Both the position numbers and the translations under genes were made by a program. A stretch of DNA of 64,000 bases from Levilactobacillus mulengensis (GTDB taxonomy: Bacteria > Bacillota > Bacilli > Lactobacillales > Lactobacillaceae), in the NCBI RefSeq assembly GCF_003946045.1, contig NZ_RHNW01000002.1, positions 124,001 to 188,000 of the forward strand, given 5' to 3'. Positions 8,698 through 16,791 of the stretch are shown here, one piece after another (within the stretch, counting starts at the first letter, position 1; every line of letters begins with the position of its first letter). The notes below the pieces were generated by a model, which saw nothing but the letters and a program-made list of their open reading frames with translations, did no database searches and was not told where the DNA came from.

Positions 8698-8913
8698 ATG
8701 GCTGTTGTAGAAAAGACTGCATTATTGGATAAAGAAATGAGTGAAGTGTTCGACTGGTCCGACAAGAAGTTACCTGTTCGTGACGCTCTCTGGGATCACT
8801 TCATGGAATCCAATGGTCACAACACCGATGAAACTGAAGCTTCGATGAAGGAAATCGACGCTAAGTCCGACGATGAAGTTCGTTCTTACGTGGAAGATAA
8901 CCTTAAGAAGTAA
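8698..8913 (+). CDS. Small acidic conserved hypothetical protein
   Basis: A 71-residue, strongly charged cytoplasmic protein (MAVVEKTALLDKEMSEVFDW...) with no signal peptide, membrane segment or recognised domain. ATG 8698 lies 7 bases after GGAGGT; upstream ATGs at 8692 and 8623 have worse spacing. A strong terminator follows. The solid ribosome site and terminator argue it is a real, probably well expressed gene. Function unknown. Confidence 0.8.
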   Translation: MAVVEKTALLDKEMSEVFDWSDKKLPVRDALWDHFMESNGHNTDETEASMKEIDAKSDDEVRSYVEDNLKK

Positions 8914-8928
8914 CCGGCTGTCTCAACC

Positions 8929-8966
8929 TAAAAATAACCTCGCCCTTGTGGTGGGGTTATTTTTCT
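8929..8966 (+). terminator. Rho-independent terminator
   Basis: AAAATAACCTCGCC pairs with GGTGGGGTTATTTTT. Confidence 0.85.
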
Positions 8967-8985
8967 TTGGCCAAAATTAAGCTGA

Positions 8986-9048
8986 ATAAATACAAAGAGG
9001 CCCCTCAGATACCGTAACGTATCTAAGGAGCCCTTGTTTGTATTTTAA
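8986..9048 (-). terminator. Rho-independent terminator of the phosphatase operon
   Basis: AAATACAAA...TTTGTATTT encloses GGGCTCC and GATACGTTACGGTATC complementary arms, read on the minus strand after the histidine phosphatase gene. Confidence 0.75.
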
Positions 9049-9051
9049 AAG

Positions 9052-9675
9052 TTAGTTAAACTGCGCCGTTACCCCATAAGTTCGGAGATAACGCCGACCA
9101 GTCGCCGGATCAATTTCCATTCGGGTCACACTGGTGTTGGCCGGTTCTGGCAAGGCCGTCGTTGCGGTCGCATTCAGCATCAACAGCGCCGTCGCCTTGA
9201 TAGTTAGCCCGTGACTCACCACCAAAATGTGGTCATTCGGATGGTCAACCACCTCTTCGGCCAGCCACTGACCCACGCGACGTTGAATGTCACGGTAGGT
9301 CTCGCCACCGGCTGCGACCAGCACATCCGGCAAGGCTTCGCCCGTCAGTGGGTCGAAGTCGGCCGGTTGCCGCTCCTGTAAGACCCGGAAGTTTTCCCCC
9401 GTCCACCGACCGTAATCGGCCTCCATCAACCGATCATCGAACTGTGGTAAAACGTCTAGCTTCGCCGTTAAGGCCGCTGTCGTTTGCCGGGTCCGATGCA
9501 AGGGACTGCTGACTAACTGGTCGTAGTGACTCCCCTGAAGCCACTGAGCGAGGCGTTCGGCCTGCTGTAAGCCATTCACGGTTAAATGCGTGACCGCCGT
9601 ATCCAATTGTCCTTGCATAATCTGGTCAACGTTGGCTTGCGTTTGACCATGACGCACCCAATCAAAGGTCGTCAT
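9052..9675 (-). CDS. Histidine phosphatase family protein (phosphoglycerate mutase-like)
   Basis: A 207-residue cytoplasmic protein of the RHG branch. The phosphorylated His lies in FDWVRHGQTQANVDQIMQGQLD (RHG), Arg in LVSSPLHRTRQTTAAL, Glu in DRLMEADYGRWTGENF, and the second His in ILVVSHGLTIKATALLML. These features suit a broad phosphatase of the PhoE/GpmB type rather than a glycolytic mutase. It lies 11 bases downstream of the EamA exporter in the same direction, so the two probably form an operon. The substrate is unknown. Confidence 0.9.
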   Translation of the reverse strand: MTTFDWVRHGQTQANVDQIMQGQLDTAVTHLTVNGLQQAERLAQWLQGSHYDQLVSSPLHRTRQTTAALTAKLDVLPQFDDRLMEADYGRWTGENFRVLQERQPADFDPLTGEALPDVLVAAGGETYRDIQRRVGQWLAEEVVDHPNDHILVVSHGLTIKATALLMLNATATTALPEPANTSVTRMEIDPATGRRYLRTYGVTAQFN

Positions 9676-9686
9676 TTTCTCACTTC

Positions 9687-10631
9687 CTAATTTTCTCTCT
9701 CAAATTGCGTCTCAATCTTTCGTCGTCCCTGTTGCAGCAGGTAAATCGCCACAATCACCAGGACGGAACCAATAACTTCCGCAATCGTAATTTTTAAGCT
9801 CAGAAAAATAATGGATAAAATAAATGTCACCACCGGCTGCGTCGCGTCAACGATACTGATCACATCGGACGGCGCAAAGTGGGTACTGTACAGAATCAAT
9901 GAGAATGGCAAAATCGTTCCCACGATAATCACCGTGGCCATTGACCCAATCAGGGTCCCGGTAATTGGCGGCATATTCAGAAATACCGGATGGTACAGAT
10001 TGAAGAAAATTCCGGCAATAAACGTTCCCCAGCCTAACACAGTAATCGGTGCATGACCATAGTCGCGTACTAGTGGCCGCGGTAAAACCACGTAACAAGC
10101 CGCCGTGATCCCGGAACCAATCCCCCATAACAGGGAATTAACGGGGATGGCCAATTGGGTGATATCGCCCCGGGTAATCGCCAGAAAGACCCCGACTAGC
10201 GCGACCGCAAAGGCAATCAGATCACTACGCAGTGGTCGTTCGTGCTTGAATAGTAGGCTACCTAACACAATAAACAAGGGACTCAGATACTGCAGGATGG
10301 TGGCTGCGGCCGCATTTCCCGACTGCACCGCAATATAAAAGGTCAGGAGGTTGGCGCCCAACCCAATCAGGGCGTAGGCCAAGAGCCAGGACACTTCACG
10401 CCAGCTCTTAAAAATCGTGAACGTTTCTTTGCCATACAAAACCAGACTGATCAGCAACAAAATAACGCCGGCGCCCATCGTCCGGGCGGACAAGAACCAA
10501 CTGGTCGGAATCGATTGGCCTTGCGAAATAAACTGGAGGACCGTTCCGGAGACCCCAAACATGGCCGAAGCCACCGTGGCCCAGAAAATCCCCTTCATAA
10601 CGTTTTCCGTTGGTGCACCTACATTCTTCAA
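9687..10631 (-). CDS. EamA/DMT family transporter
   Basis: An integral membrane carrier of the drug/metabolite transporter superfamily with two EamA repeats and about ten membrane helices (for example FWATVASAMFGVSGTVLQF, ATILQYLSPLFIVLGSLLF, DATQPVVTFILSIIFLSLKITIAEVIGSVLVIVAIYLL). Members export amino acids or other metabolites. The start is uncertain: TTG 10631 has AAAGGA upstream, ATG 10598 (MKGIFWAT) has a weak site, and ATG 10664 has poor spacing. It is the first gene of an operon with the phosphatase. Confidence 0.86.
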   Translation of the reverse strand: MKNVGAPTENVMKGIFWATVASAMFGVSGTVLQFISQGQSIPTSWFLSARTMGAGVILLLISLVLYGKETFTIFKSWREVSWLLAYALIGLGANLLTFYIAVQSGNAAAATILQYLSPLFIVLGSLLFKHERPLRSDLIAFAVALVGVFLAITRGDITQLAIPVNSLLWGIGSGITAACYVVLPRPLVRDYGHAPITVLGWGTFIAGIFFNLYHPVFLNMPPITGTLIGSMATVIIVGTILPFSLILYSTHFAPSDVISIVDATQPVVTFILSIIFLSLKITIAEVIGSVLVIVAIYLLQQGRRKIETQFEREN

Positions 10632-10687
10632 AACACGATAAATCCTTTCTCTCTCATACCTCAAGTATGCATCATCATTTCGTTACT

Positions 10688-10924
10688 GGGATGGTGAAAA
10701 TAGTACGGATCTTTCGTTCCCGGCGGTGGGTTCAAGATGTCCTGCTGTGAGGAACGGTTTCAGCCTGAGAAGCGGGCTTTCACCTCGACTTTGAGCCTGA
10801 AAAACGGTCTCAAAGGTCGTCCCGTGCTCTAAACTGAGAAAATCACTCAGTTAAGACCACCGACACAGCTGGTCATCTTGACCCACCTCTGGTCACTGAC
10901 ACAGTTCAACTATTTTCACCATGC
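10688..10924. repeat. Palindromic intergenic repeat R5 (family 2, reverse, complete)
   Basis: GGATGGTGAAAATAGT pairs with ACTATTTTCACCAT. Inside are the reversed family-2 core, GGCGGTGGGTTCAAGATG...CATCTTGACCCACC, an ACTGAGAAAATCACTCAGT hairpin, and GCCTGAGAAGCGGGC/TTTGAGCCTGA arms. It lies upstream of the EamA gene. Confidence 0.78.
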
Positions 10925-11332
10925 CTACACTATCAATACCGAGCTTACTGTCACACAGCCATTTAGCTGGTTACACACTGACCCACTAATTCTCCCAGTC
11001 ACTTATCTTTTTCGATTAGTTTTTACCCGACACGATTAACATGAGTCGGGTCATAATTTTTATATTTTAACGGAAAACCATTAGAATTTGGCGGCAAAAA
11101 CGGGCAAATATCACCGTCTTCAAAAATTTATTTTGTTATATTACGAAGCGGGTCAACCGCCCGCACACCAGTCAACCAGCCTAACTTCCTGGTTGCTCAA
11201 TCATTTGCCATTCATGCAGGCATCTTCCAACATCCCCGTGAACAGCAAACGAACTAAATTAGCTTACCACTTCCAACCCAATTGGTCACTAACCAGGTCC
11301 GACCAATTACATGAGCCACCCCAAATTCCAGC
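10925..11332. other. Intergenic stretch without a supported gene
   Basis: About 400 bp. An inverted repeat ACCCGAC/GTCGGGT at 11025-11051 could be a weak terminator. A 91-codon open frame at 11088-11363 has no ribosome site or recognisable features and I do not call it. Confidence 0.5.
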
Positions 11333-11384
11333 AAAAAAGGCAAAATCACTGCGCCCAAACTGACGAAGCAATTTTGCCTTTCAA
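11333..11384 (-). terminator. Terminator of the metNI transcript
   Basis: On the minus strand AAAGGCAAAAT pairs with ATTTTGCCTTT, followed by T residues. It lies downstream of metI beyond repeat R6. Confidence 0.75.
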
Positions 11385-11435
11385 TTTAAAATTTAACAAC
11401 CAGTTATAATCCAAGACCTGCCAGTAAAGTTGACC

Positions 11436-11640
11436 ACGCAGCTAACAACTAGTATCAGCCGTGAGGTCGGCGAAAATTGGCTCAGCCGTGGGATTCTGCG
11501 AGGATTTTTCTCGCAGAATGGCGACTTTGAAACTCGTTCTTTGAGGTTCAAAGCGAGCTCGAAGACCGCTTCTCAGGCTTCGGGCGTCCTCCCCACCGCG
11601 TTCCGGCCAATTTTCGCCGACCGGTAAGGCGCGGTCGTCC
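11436..11640. repeat. Palindromic intergenic repeat R6 (family 1)
   Basis: GTCGGCGAAAATTGGC pairs with GCCAATTTTCGCCGAC. Inside are a CTGCGAG/CTCGCAG hairpin, CTTTGAAAC/GGTTCAAAG and CTCGAAGACC/GGCTTCGGG arms. Compared with R2, both sides of the outer stem have changed together, so pairing is kept. Confidence 0.78.
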
Positions 11641-11647
11641 ACCATTT

Positions 11648-12331
11648 CTAAGCAGTGTGGTCGACTTTACGGGCCCAGAGGTCACCGAGAAGCTGGATAG
11701 CAAACACAATCACCAGAATAATCAGCATTGCCAGAATCGTAACATCACTTTCGAAGCGGCTGTACCCGACGTTGATGGCCAAGTTCCCTAAGCCCCCACC
11801 ACCGATGGCACCGGCCATGGCGGTCAGGTCGATCAGACTGATCAACGTAAGCACGGACGAGCGGATGATGTCCGGCAGCCCTTCTCTGAGGTAGACGCGG
11901 AAAATAATGGCGATGGGACCGGAGCCAACTGATTCAGCGGCCTCAATCACCCCACGGTCAACTTCGGACAGGGCGTTTTGAATCTGCCGCGCGTAGAATG
12001 GCGCAGACCCAATCACCAACGGCACGATGGCGGCGGTGGTCCCGATAGCAGTCCCGACAATCAGCCGGGTCAGTGGTGCGATAACGGCCAGTAAGATCAC
12101 GAACGGAATCGACCGGCACAGGTTAACGATCTTATCAAGAATGTTATAAACAATCCGATTTTCCAGGATACCGCCGGGTTGGGTCACAATCAAGCCAACC
12201 CCGATCGCCATCCCCAGAATCCCCGCCACAATCGCGGTAAAGAACGTCATGTACAGCGTTTCGCCGGTGGCCTGAAGAAAATCACTCTTCATGGTCACAG
12301 CATTCGGAAAATATTTTGCAAACCAAGTCAT
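11648..12331 (-). CDS. metI: Methionine ABC transporter permease MetI
   Basis: Membrane subunit of the MetNIQ methionine importer, 227 residues. It has the MetI-type permease signature (LSEVDRGVIEAAESVGSGPIAIIFRVYLREGLPDIIRS, the EAA loop that contacts the ATPase), RSIPFVILLAVIAPLTRLIVGTAIG, and about five membrane helices. Its start codon follows directly after the metN stop, so the two genes are coupled. It is the last gene of metQ-metN-metI. Confidence 0.95.
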   Translation of the reverse strand: MTWFAKYFPNAVTMKSDFLQATGETLYMTFFTAIVAGILGMAIGVGLIVTQPGGILENRIVYNILDKIVNLCRSIPFVILLAVIAPLTRLIVGTAIGTTAAIVPLVIGSAPFYARQIQNALSEVDRGVIEAAESVGSGPIAIIFRVYLREGLPDIIRSSVLTLISLIDLTAMAGAIGGGGLGNLAINVGYSRFESDVTILAMLIILVIVFAIQLLGDLWARKVDHTA

Positions 12332-13405
12332 TTAGGCCACCTCCGGATCTGTTGGTTTTAAGTGCGTAATGGTGATACCGGCATCCTGACAGTACTGCCA
12401 AGCGGCCTGTAACTTGTCGGGATCCCCAGTCATGACAACAATCAGGTTCCCCAGCGGCGTGTCTTGAAGAATTTCCACATTCCCGTAAAGGATGTTAGAC
12501 ACCACGCCGTACCGTTTGTACAGGTCGGTAATCAGCGGTGCATCGGTGCTGGCACCCACGTACTGGAGTTGAACCAACTGTTGATGGTCGTCCAGGCCCA
12601 AGGTACGCGCCTGCTTGTAAATCTTTTCAAGCGCTTGATTGATCTGCGTTGCGGTATTAATGAAGTCCTGCGTCAATGGCTTTTCGGGACGGCTAAAGAT
12701 GCTGACCAGGTCACCGCGTTCGATGATTTCACCATCATCCATGACGGCCACTTTGTTACAGATTTCCTTCACGGCTTCCATTTCGTGGGTGATGAGGACC
12801 ACGGTCAGGCCTAATTGCCGGTTCAACCGCTTCAACAATTCCAAAATGGATGAGGTAGTCTTGGGGTCCAAGGCACTCGTCGCTTCGTCACTGATCAGAA
12901 TCTCGGGGTCATTGGCCAGGGCCCGCGCAATGGCGACCCGCTGCTTTTGCCCACCGGACAGTTGGGCTGGGTAATCCTCAGCCTTTTCCGTCAAGCCAAC
13001 TAGGTCCAAGAGATGGGCCACCTTTTGTTGGCGTTCCTCATGCGACAACTCGCCGCCCTTTAAGGGGTAGCCCACGTTGTCGGCAATCGTCCGGGAGGCC
13101 ATCAAATTAAAGTGTTGGAAGATCATCCCAATTTTCGTCCGGGCAACCCGGAGTTCCTTGGGCTTGAGTGCCAAAATATCTTGACCATTAACCTCGACAG
13201 AACCGGCTGTTGGCCGTTGAAGGCGGTTAATGACCCGCACCAACGTACTCTTCCCGGCGCCGGAATACCCGACGACCCCATAGATGTCCCCGCGGTTGAC
13301 CGTCAATGAAACATTTTTGACGGCGGTCACGGTTTGACCCTTATTATGGAAGGTCACGTCGATATCTTTTAACTGAATAATCGCTTCGTTAGTCACAGAC
13401 TTCAT
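12332..13405 (-). CDS. metN: Methionine ABC transporter ATP-binding protein MetN
   Basis: ATPase of the MetNIQ importer, 357 residues. Walker A is GYSGAGKST, the Q-loop region contains [10 protein letters not shown], the ABC signature is [16 protein letters not shown], and Walker B is [13 protein letters not shown]. The C-terminal 100 residues form a NIL domain, the methionine-binding regulatory domain that lets internal methionine inhibit transport. The ribosome site AAGGAG is very close to ATG 13405, so an in-frame GTG nine bases later is an alternative start. About 620 bp with two palindromic repeats separate it from metQ, which is unusual for this operon. Confidence 0.95.
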   Translation of the reverse strand: MKSVTNEAIIQLKDIDVTFHNKGQTVTAVKNVSLTVNRGDIYGVVGYSGAGKSTLVRVINRLQRPTAGSVEVNGQDILALKPKELRVARTKIGMIFQHFNLMASRTIADNVGYPLKGGELSHEERQQKVAHLLDLVGLTEKAEDYPAQLSGGQKQRVAIARALANDPEILISDEATSALDPKTTSSILELLKRLNRQLGLTVVLITHEMEAVKEICNKVAVMDDGEIIERGDLVSIFSRPEKPLTQDFINTATQINQALEKIYKQARTLGLDDHQQLVQLQYVGASTDAPLITDLYKRYGVVSNILYGNVEILQDTPLGNLIVVMTGDPDKLQAAWQYCQDAGITITHLKPTDPEVA

Positions 13406-13444
13406 TCTCCTTACTCGCCAATGCCGGCAGTTTCTTCATTAATA

Positions 13445-13659
13445 TGTTTAAACAGATACTTGTTTCGCCTTCCGGACGGTTTAAAATGGACCGGAACGCT
13501 GTAGGCGGACACCTGAAGCCAAAGTACGGTCTTCAGGTTTACTTTGAACCTCAAAGACCGAGTTTCAAAGATACCAATTTTCTAAGCGGTAAATCGCTAA
13601 GAAAATTCCTACGGCTGAGCCCATTTTAAACCGTCCTCCAGGCTGATACTGATTTAACC
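13445..13659. repeat. Palindromic intergenic repeat R7 (family 1, reverse, complete)
   Basis: Outer arms GGACGGTTTAAAATGG and CCATTTTAAACCGTCC are complementary. Inside, in reverse order, lie CTGAAG/CTTCAG, TTTGAACCTCAAAGACCGAGTTTCAAAG, and TTTTCTTAGCG/CGCTAAGAAAA hairpins. The arm has changed from GGTGAAAATGG to GGTTTAAAATGG on both sides, so pairing is conserved rather than sequence. Confidence 0.8.
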
Positions 13660-13762
13660 AATTAGTAACGTTGGTATCTTCACTATCATTTAACTTTCTT
13701 CCAATAGCTTAACCGCCGCCTCCTAAACTAATGAGACGGCGGCTAAGTAGACCAATGTGATC

Positions 13763-14010
13763 AGCCAGATTAGTGAAAATGTGATCGACCGTATGAGTGA
13801 CCAGAGGCGGGCCAAGGTGGCCAGCTGTGTCGATGGCATTAGCTGAGTGATTTTCTCAGCTTAGGCCCATGGGTCGACCTTTGAGACCGCTTCTCAGGCT
13901 CAAAGTCGAGGCGGAAGACCGCTTCTCAGGCTGGAGCCGGACCCCATAGCAGGCCACCTTGAGCCCGCCGCCGGGAACGGACACGTTCGCTTTCATTTTC
14001 ACTACTCTAG
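13763..14010. repeat. Palindromic intergenic repeat R8 (family 2, complete)
   Basis: Outer arm AGTGAAAATG pairs with CATTTTCACT. It contains the full family-2 core, with a GCTGAGTGATTTTCTCAGC hairpin and two CCGCTTCTCAGGCT arms. It lies 18 bp downstream of the metQ stop, inside the met locus. Confidence 0.8.
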
Positions 14011-14028
14011 AAACATTGATCTCGTATA

Positions 14029-14838
14029 TTACCAAGCTGGGATGGTTAAGCCGTGGTAGTACTTCTTCAACAACTTCTTCGTTGCTTCAGTCTGGTAAGC
14101 CTTCACGATCTTCTTGTAGGTCTTGTTGTTCTTGTCAGACTTGTTAGTTGCGATGATGTTGATGTAAGGAATGGAAGCCTTGTTGATCTTTTCCTTGAAG
14201 ATGGTTTCGTTGTTTGGCAGCTTAGCTTCGGCAGCGAATTCGTTGTTGATAACGGCACCCGTGGCGTCGGTCAATGACCGTGGCGTTTGGGCAGCATCAA
14301 CGGCGGTGATCTTCAAGTTCAACTTGTTTTGCGTGATGTTCTTAGGCGTGGGTAATTCAACCTTGGAATCAACCTTGATCAAGCCAGCGGACTGCAGTAA
14401 GTGTAAGGCCCGGCCTTCGTTGGTGGAGTCGTTAGGAATGGTGATTTGGTCACCCTTCTTGATGGCTGAAACGCTCTTGACCTTCTTGGAGTACAGGCGT
14501 AGCGGTGCGCGGACAGTCTTACCGATGGAAACGATGTCCGTCTTGTGTGCCTTGTTCCATTGATCCATGAAGTACGTGTGTTGGAACGAGTTCAAATCAA
14601 TTTCGTGGTTAGTCAACGCAGCGTTGGGCTGGTTGTAATCGGTGAAAGTGACCAACTTGATGTTGATGCCTTGCTTCTTTAGCTTTGATTGGATAGGTTT
14701 CCAGATTTTTTCATCAGAACCCATGATCCCAACCTTAACCGTCTTGTTACTGCTGCTAGACTTACCACAGCCGGAAACAATTAACAGTGGAATCAACAAT
14801 AATAAGAGCCAACTAAAATGCTTAAATGATTTCTTCAT
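14029..14838 (-). CDS. metQ: Methionine-binding lipoprotein MetQ
   Basis: NlpA-family substrate-binding lipoprotein of the methionine importer, 269 residues. The signal peptide SWLLLLLIPLLIVSGCGKSS carries a VSGC lipobox. Family features include KVGIMGSDEKIWKPIQ, FQHTYFMDQWNKAH, and IPNDSTNEGRALHLLQSAGLIKV. It is the first gene of the met transcript, controlled by the T-box upstream, with AAGGGG before its ATG. Two repeats separate it from metN, which may make MetQ the most abundant product. Confidence 0.95.
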   Translation of the reverse strand: MKKSFKHFSWLLLLLIPLLIVSGCGKSSSSNKTVKVGIMGSDEKIWKPIQSKLKKQGINIKLVTFTDYNQPNAALTNHEIDLNSFQHTYFMDQWNKAHKTDIVSIGKTVRAPLRLYSKKVKSVSAIKKGDQITIPNDSTNEGRALHLLQSAGLIKVDSKVELPTPKNITQNKLNLKITAVDAAQTPRSLTDATGAVINNEFAAEAKLPNNETIFKEKINKASIPYINIIATNKSDKNNKTYKKIVKAYQTEATKKLLKKYYHGLTIPAW

Positions 14839-14910
14839 ACTCAGTAATCCCCTTTGTTTTTAAACTATTATCCTCATCTAGATAAACGCCACGATTGAAA
14901 AATGCGACCA

Positions 14911-15210
14911 AAAGAAAAAGTCCGCTCCTAAATTAATAGAAACGAACTTTGTCGTGGTACCATTCTAATTCAAGTCAGGTTAAAGACACCCGGCTCCTCA
15001 TTAACACTCGCCAGCTTGCGCCTTGAAGTGCGTGCACGATAATGAGTGCCGGACATTACCACCTCATCGCAAGGACTCAGTGATACCAATTCATTTCAGG
15101 CCATCTTCACCCCGCCGTGGGTTACCCGCTTTCAGCAAATCGCGAGCTCTCTTGAAACCATTAACGGTGGTTACTCTCCTGATCACATTGTTTTTTCAAT
15201 CGCTTAATTT
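14911..15210 (-). promoter_or_regulatory. Methionine T-box leader
   Basis: The minus-strand leader has a long Stem I region beginning AGAGTAACC near 15178, a likely specifier AUG at 15094-15092 in the context GAAAUGAA, and the T-box sequence TGGTACCACG at 14962-14953 that pairs with the uncharged tRNA end. A terminator (GTTCGTTT with its complement and a T-run) covers 14951-14911. Uncharged tRNA-Met should switch it to the antiterminated state and allow metQ expression. Confidence 0.88.
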
Positions 15211-15217
15211 ATCTGTA

Positions 15218-15246
15218 AGTCTAATGCAACTTTAATTGGGTGTCAA
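15218..15246 (-). promoter_or_regulatory. Promoter of the met T-box transcript
   Basis: TTGACA (15246-15241) and TAGACT (15223-15218) are 17 bp apart, just upstream of the T-box leader. Confidence 0.8.
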
Positions 15247-15358
15247 GACAAAGTTGATATAAATTTATTCATAACGAACCGCATGATACCGGGATTCCCT
15301 AATCAATGTCTGGCAGAAACCGGTTGCGGTCTAAATAAATTTCTCACCTAAATTTCAC

Positions 15359-15907
15359 TTAGTCGTCGATAATTTGCTCGCGCAAGAGCCCCGCCGCTAG
15401 CAAAAACATGTGGGTCACGACCGGACCAACAAAACTAAAGCCGCGGCGTTTTAAATCCTTGGCGACTGTGCTACCGATGCCCGACTGATTGGTCAGCATA
15501 TCCCGGGTCACCGCCGGCAATAACAATGGCGTGCCGTTCACAAATTCCCAGAGGTAGGCACTAAAACTCCCAAACTCCTGTTGGACTTGTACGATGGCGC
15601 GAGCGTTGTGGATGGTCGCCCGAATCTTTCGCCCGTTGCTGATCATCTCTGGGTCGCTGGCAATCCGTTCGCCGTCAAGTTCATCCTCGAAGCCAGCCAC
15701 TCGCTGCGGGTCCATCCCCGCAAACAGCCGCCGGTAAACGGGTAACTTGCTGGCAGCCGCCTGCCAACTCAACCCAACTTGAAAAACGCCGACCGTCAGA
15801 AGTTCATACAACACGTGGTCATCATGCGTGGGCGTGCCAAAATACGCTTGGTACTCCTGAGTTCCAGCGCTATCCCAAACGTGCCCATCATCCGGTCCAA
15901 TTGCCAT
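15359..15907 (-). CDS. Divergent Tag-like DNA glycosylase lacking zinc ligands
   Basis: A 182-residue relative of 3-methyladenine DNA glycosylase I. The shared fold is clear: LYELLTVGVFQVGLSWQAAASKLPVYRRLF, NGRKIRATIHNARAI, FVNGTP, and LKRRGFSFVGPVVTHMFLLAAGLL. However, the zinc site is lost. The canonical N-terminal Cys and the His of YHDEEW are replaced by HVW and YFGTPT, and the C-terminal His and Cys by REQIIDD. The canonical paralogue at 27440-28000 keeps all four. ATG 15907 follows AGGGG. It is either a metal-free glycosylase or has changed function. Confidence 0.82.
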   Translation of the reverse strand: MAIGPDDGHVWDSAGTQEYQAYFGTPTHDDHVLYELLTVGVFQVGLSWQAAASKLPVYRRLFAGMDPQRVAGFEDELDGERIASDPEMISNGRKIRATIHNARAIVQVQQEFGSFSAYLWEFVNGTPLLLPAVTRDMLTNQSGIGSTVAKDLKRRGFSFVGPVVTHMFLLAAGLLREQIIDD

Positions 15908-15949
15908 GTCGCCATCCCCTCTCACTTTTATAATACCACGCGGAAGACA

Positions 15950-15983
15950 CAAAAAAGCTCTCGGATTTTACAACCCGAGAGCC
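15950..15983 (-). terminator. Terminator-like hairpin
   Basis: On the minus strand GCTCTCGG pairs with CCGAGAGC followed by TTTTTTG. It lies upstream of the Tag-like gene, where it would stop transcription coming from the OppA side. Confidence 0.75.
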
Positions 15984-15985
15984 AT

Positions 15986-16111
15986 TACCCAACAACGCGA
16001 ATTACCGGGATTTTCGAATGTACCCGACCATGGGTACACGTCTACGGCAACCATCATACCATGAACCGGAATAATTTGAAAGCTAATCATTGCCATTCGT
16101 CCGCTCACGCC
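15986..16111. other. Short region between two minus-strand terminators, no gene identified
   Basis: It contains a TGTACCC...GGGTACA inverted repeat at about 16020-16040. No open frame with a ribosome site and no tRNA-like sequence is seen. A small RNA ending at the 15950 hairpin is possible but unsupported. Confidence 0.35.
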
Positions 16112-16160
16112 ACAAAAAATCCGATTTCGCTAGCGTTTGGTCTAGCAAAACCGGATTAGT
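16112..16160 (-). terminator. Rho-independent terminator
   Basis: On the minus strand AATCCGGTTTTGCTAG pairs with CTAGCGAAATCGGATT, followed by a T-run. It probably ends the OppA transcript. Confidence 0.75.
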
Positions 16161-16424
16161 TGAAAATTGCTGTAACCAAGCCCCATGCCTACTCACCGAC
16201 GTTAGCCCACCTAAGTCAGTCTCGAGAAAAGCTAGCGACCTGGTTCTTTCCAGATGATTGGAAATAGCAGTTGTATCCCAAATTTAGTTACGCTACATCT
16301 GACGTCAGTAGTGTTAGTAGTATCCACTGACTCCTGCACAGAAAATGATTAACACTATCCACACTGAATAGATACAAACACATGACGTAGAAGAAACTAT
16401 CAACTAACGCGTTGAACCAATCTT

Positions 16425-16512
16425 AGCCGTGAGGGCGGGAGAAATGGTAACTTTGTGACTCATCCCTTAGAAGCTCAAAACAAGTCTGAGTCAAAACTTC
16501 TGCGGATAACCT
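16425..16512. repeat. Degenerate repeat remnant R9
   Basis: Short stretch with the repeat-like start TTAGCCGTGAGGGCGGGAGAAATGG and decayed CTCAAA and CTGAG arms. Probably an eroded family member next to the intact R10. Confidence 0.45.
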
Positions 16513-16558
16513 AATCACCAAATTCTACCAAAGCTATGATCAAAAACTCACTTGCGCC

Positions 16559-16778
16559 TGGCTAAATCAGTGTGAGCCGCAAGGCTGGTGAAAATGGACT
16601 CAGCCGTGGGAATTCCCTTAGCAACGGTCTGGGTTGCTTAGGGAATTGATATCTTTGAGACTCGTTTTTTCGAGGCTCAAAGTAAGCTCAGAGACCGCTC
16701 TTTGGCTCTGGGCGCTCGCCCACCGCGTTCCGGTCCATTTTCACCAGCCTGGAGGCGCGGTTACCACACCGTTTAGCT
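16559..16778. repeat. Palindromic intergenic repeat R10 (family 1, complete)
   Basis: GGCTGGTGAAAATGGAC pairs with GTCCATTTTCACCAGCC. Inside are an AATTCCCTTAGCAAC/GTTGCTTAGGGAATT hairpin, CTTTGAGAC/GGCTCAAAG and CTCAGAGACC/GGCTCTGGG. It ends about 14 bp after the OppA stop. Confidence 0.82.
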
Positions 16779-16791
16779 CAGTAGCCAGAGA

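Noticed and set aside
11088-11363. Open frame of 91 codons in the met downstream region
   Set aside because: No ribosome site, no recognisable motif, and it runs through a terminator hairpin.
11430-11645. Open frames on both strands at 11430-11645
   Set aside because: They lie inside palindromic repeat R6; similar frames appear in other copies by chance because of the high GC arms.
15023-15235. Open frame on the plus strand opposite the metQ leader
   Set aside because: The sequence is fully explained by the T-box leader and promoter on the minus strand.
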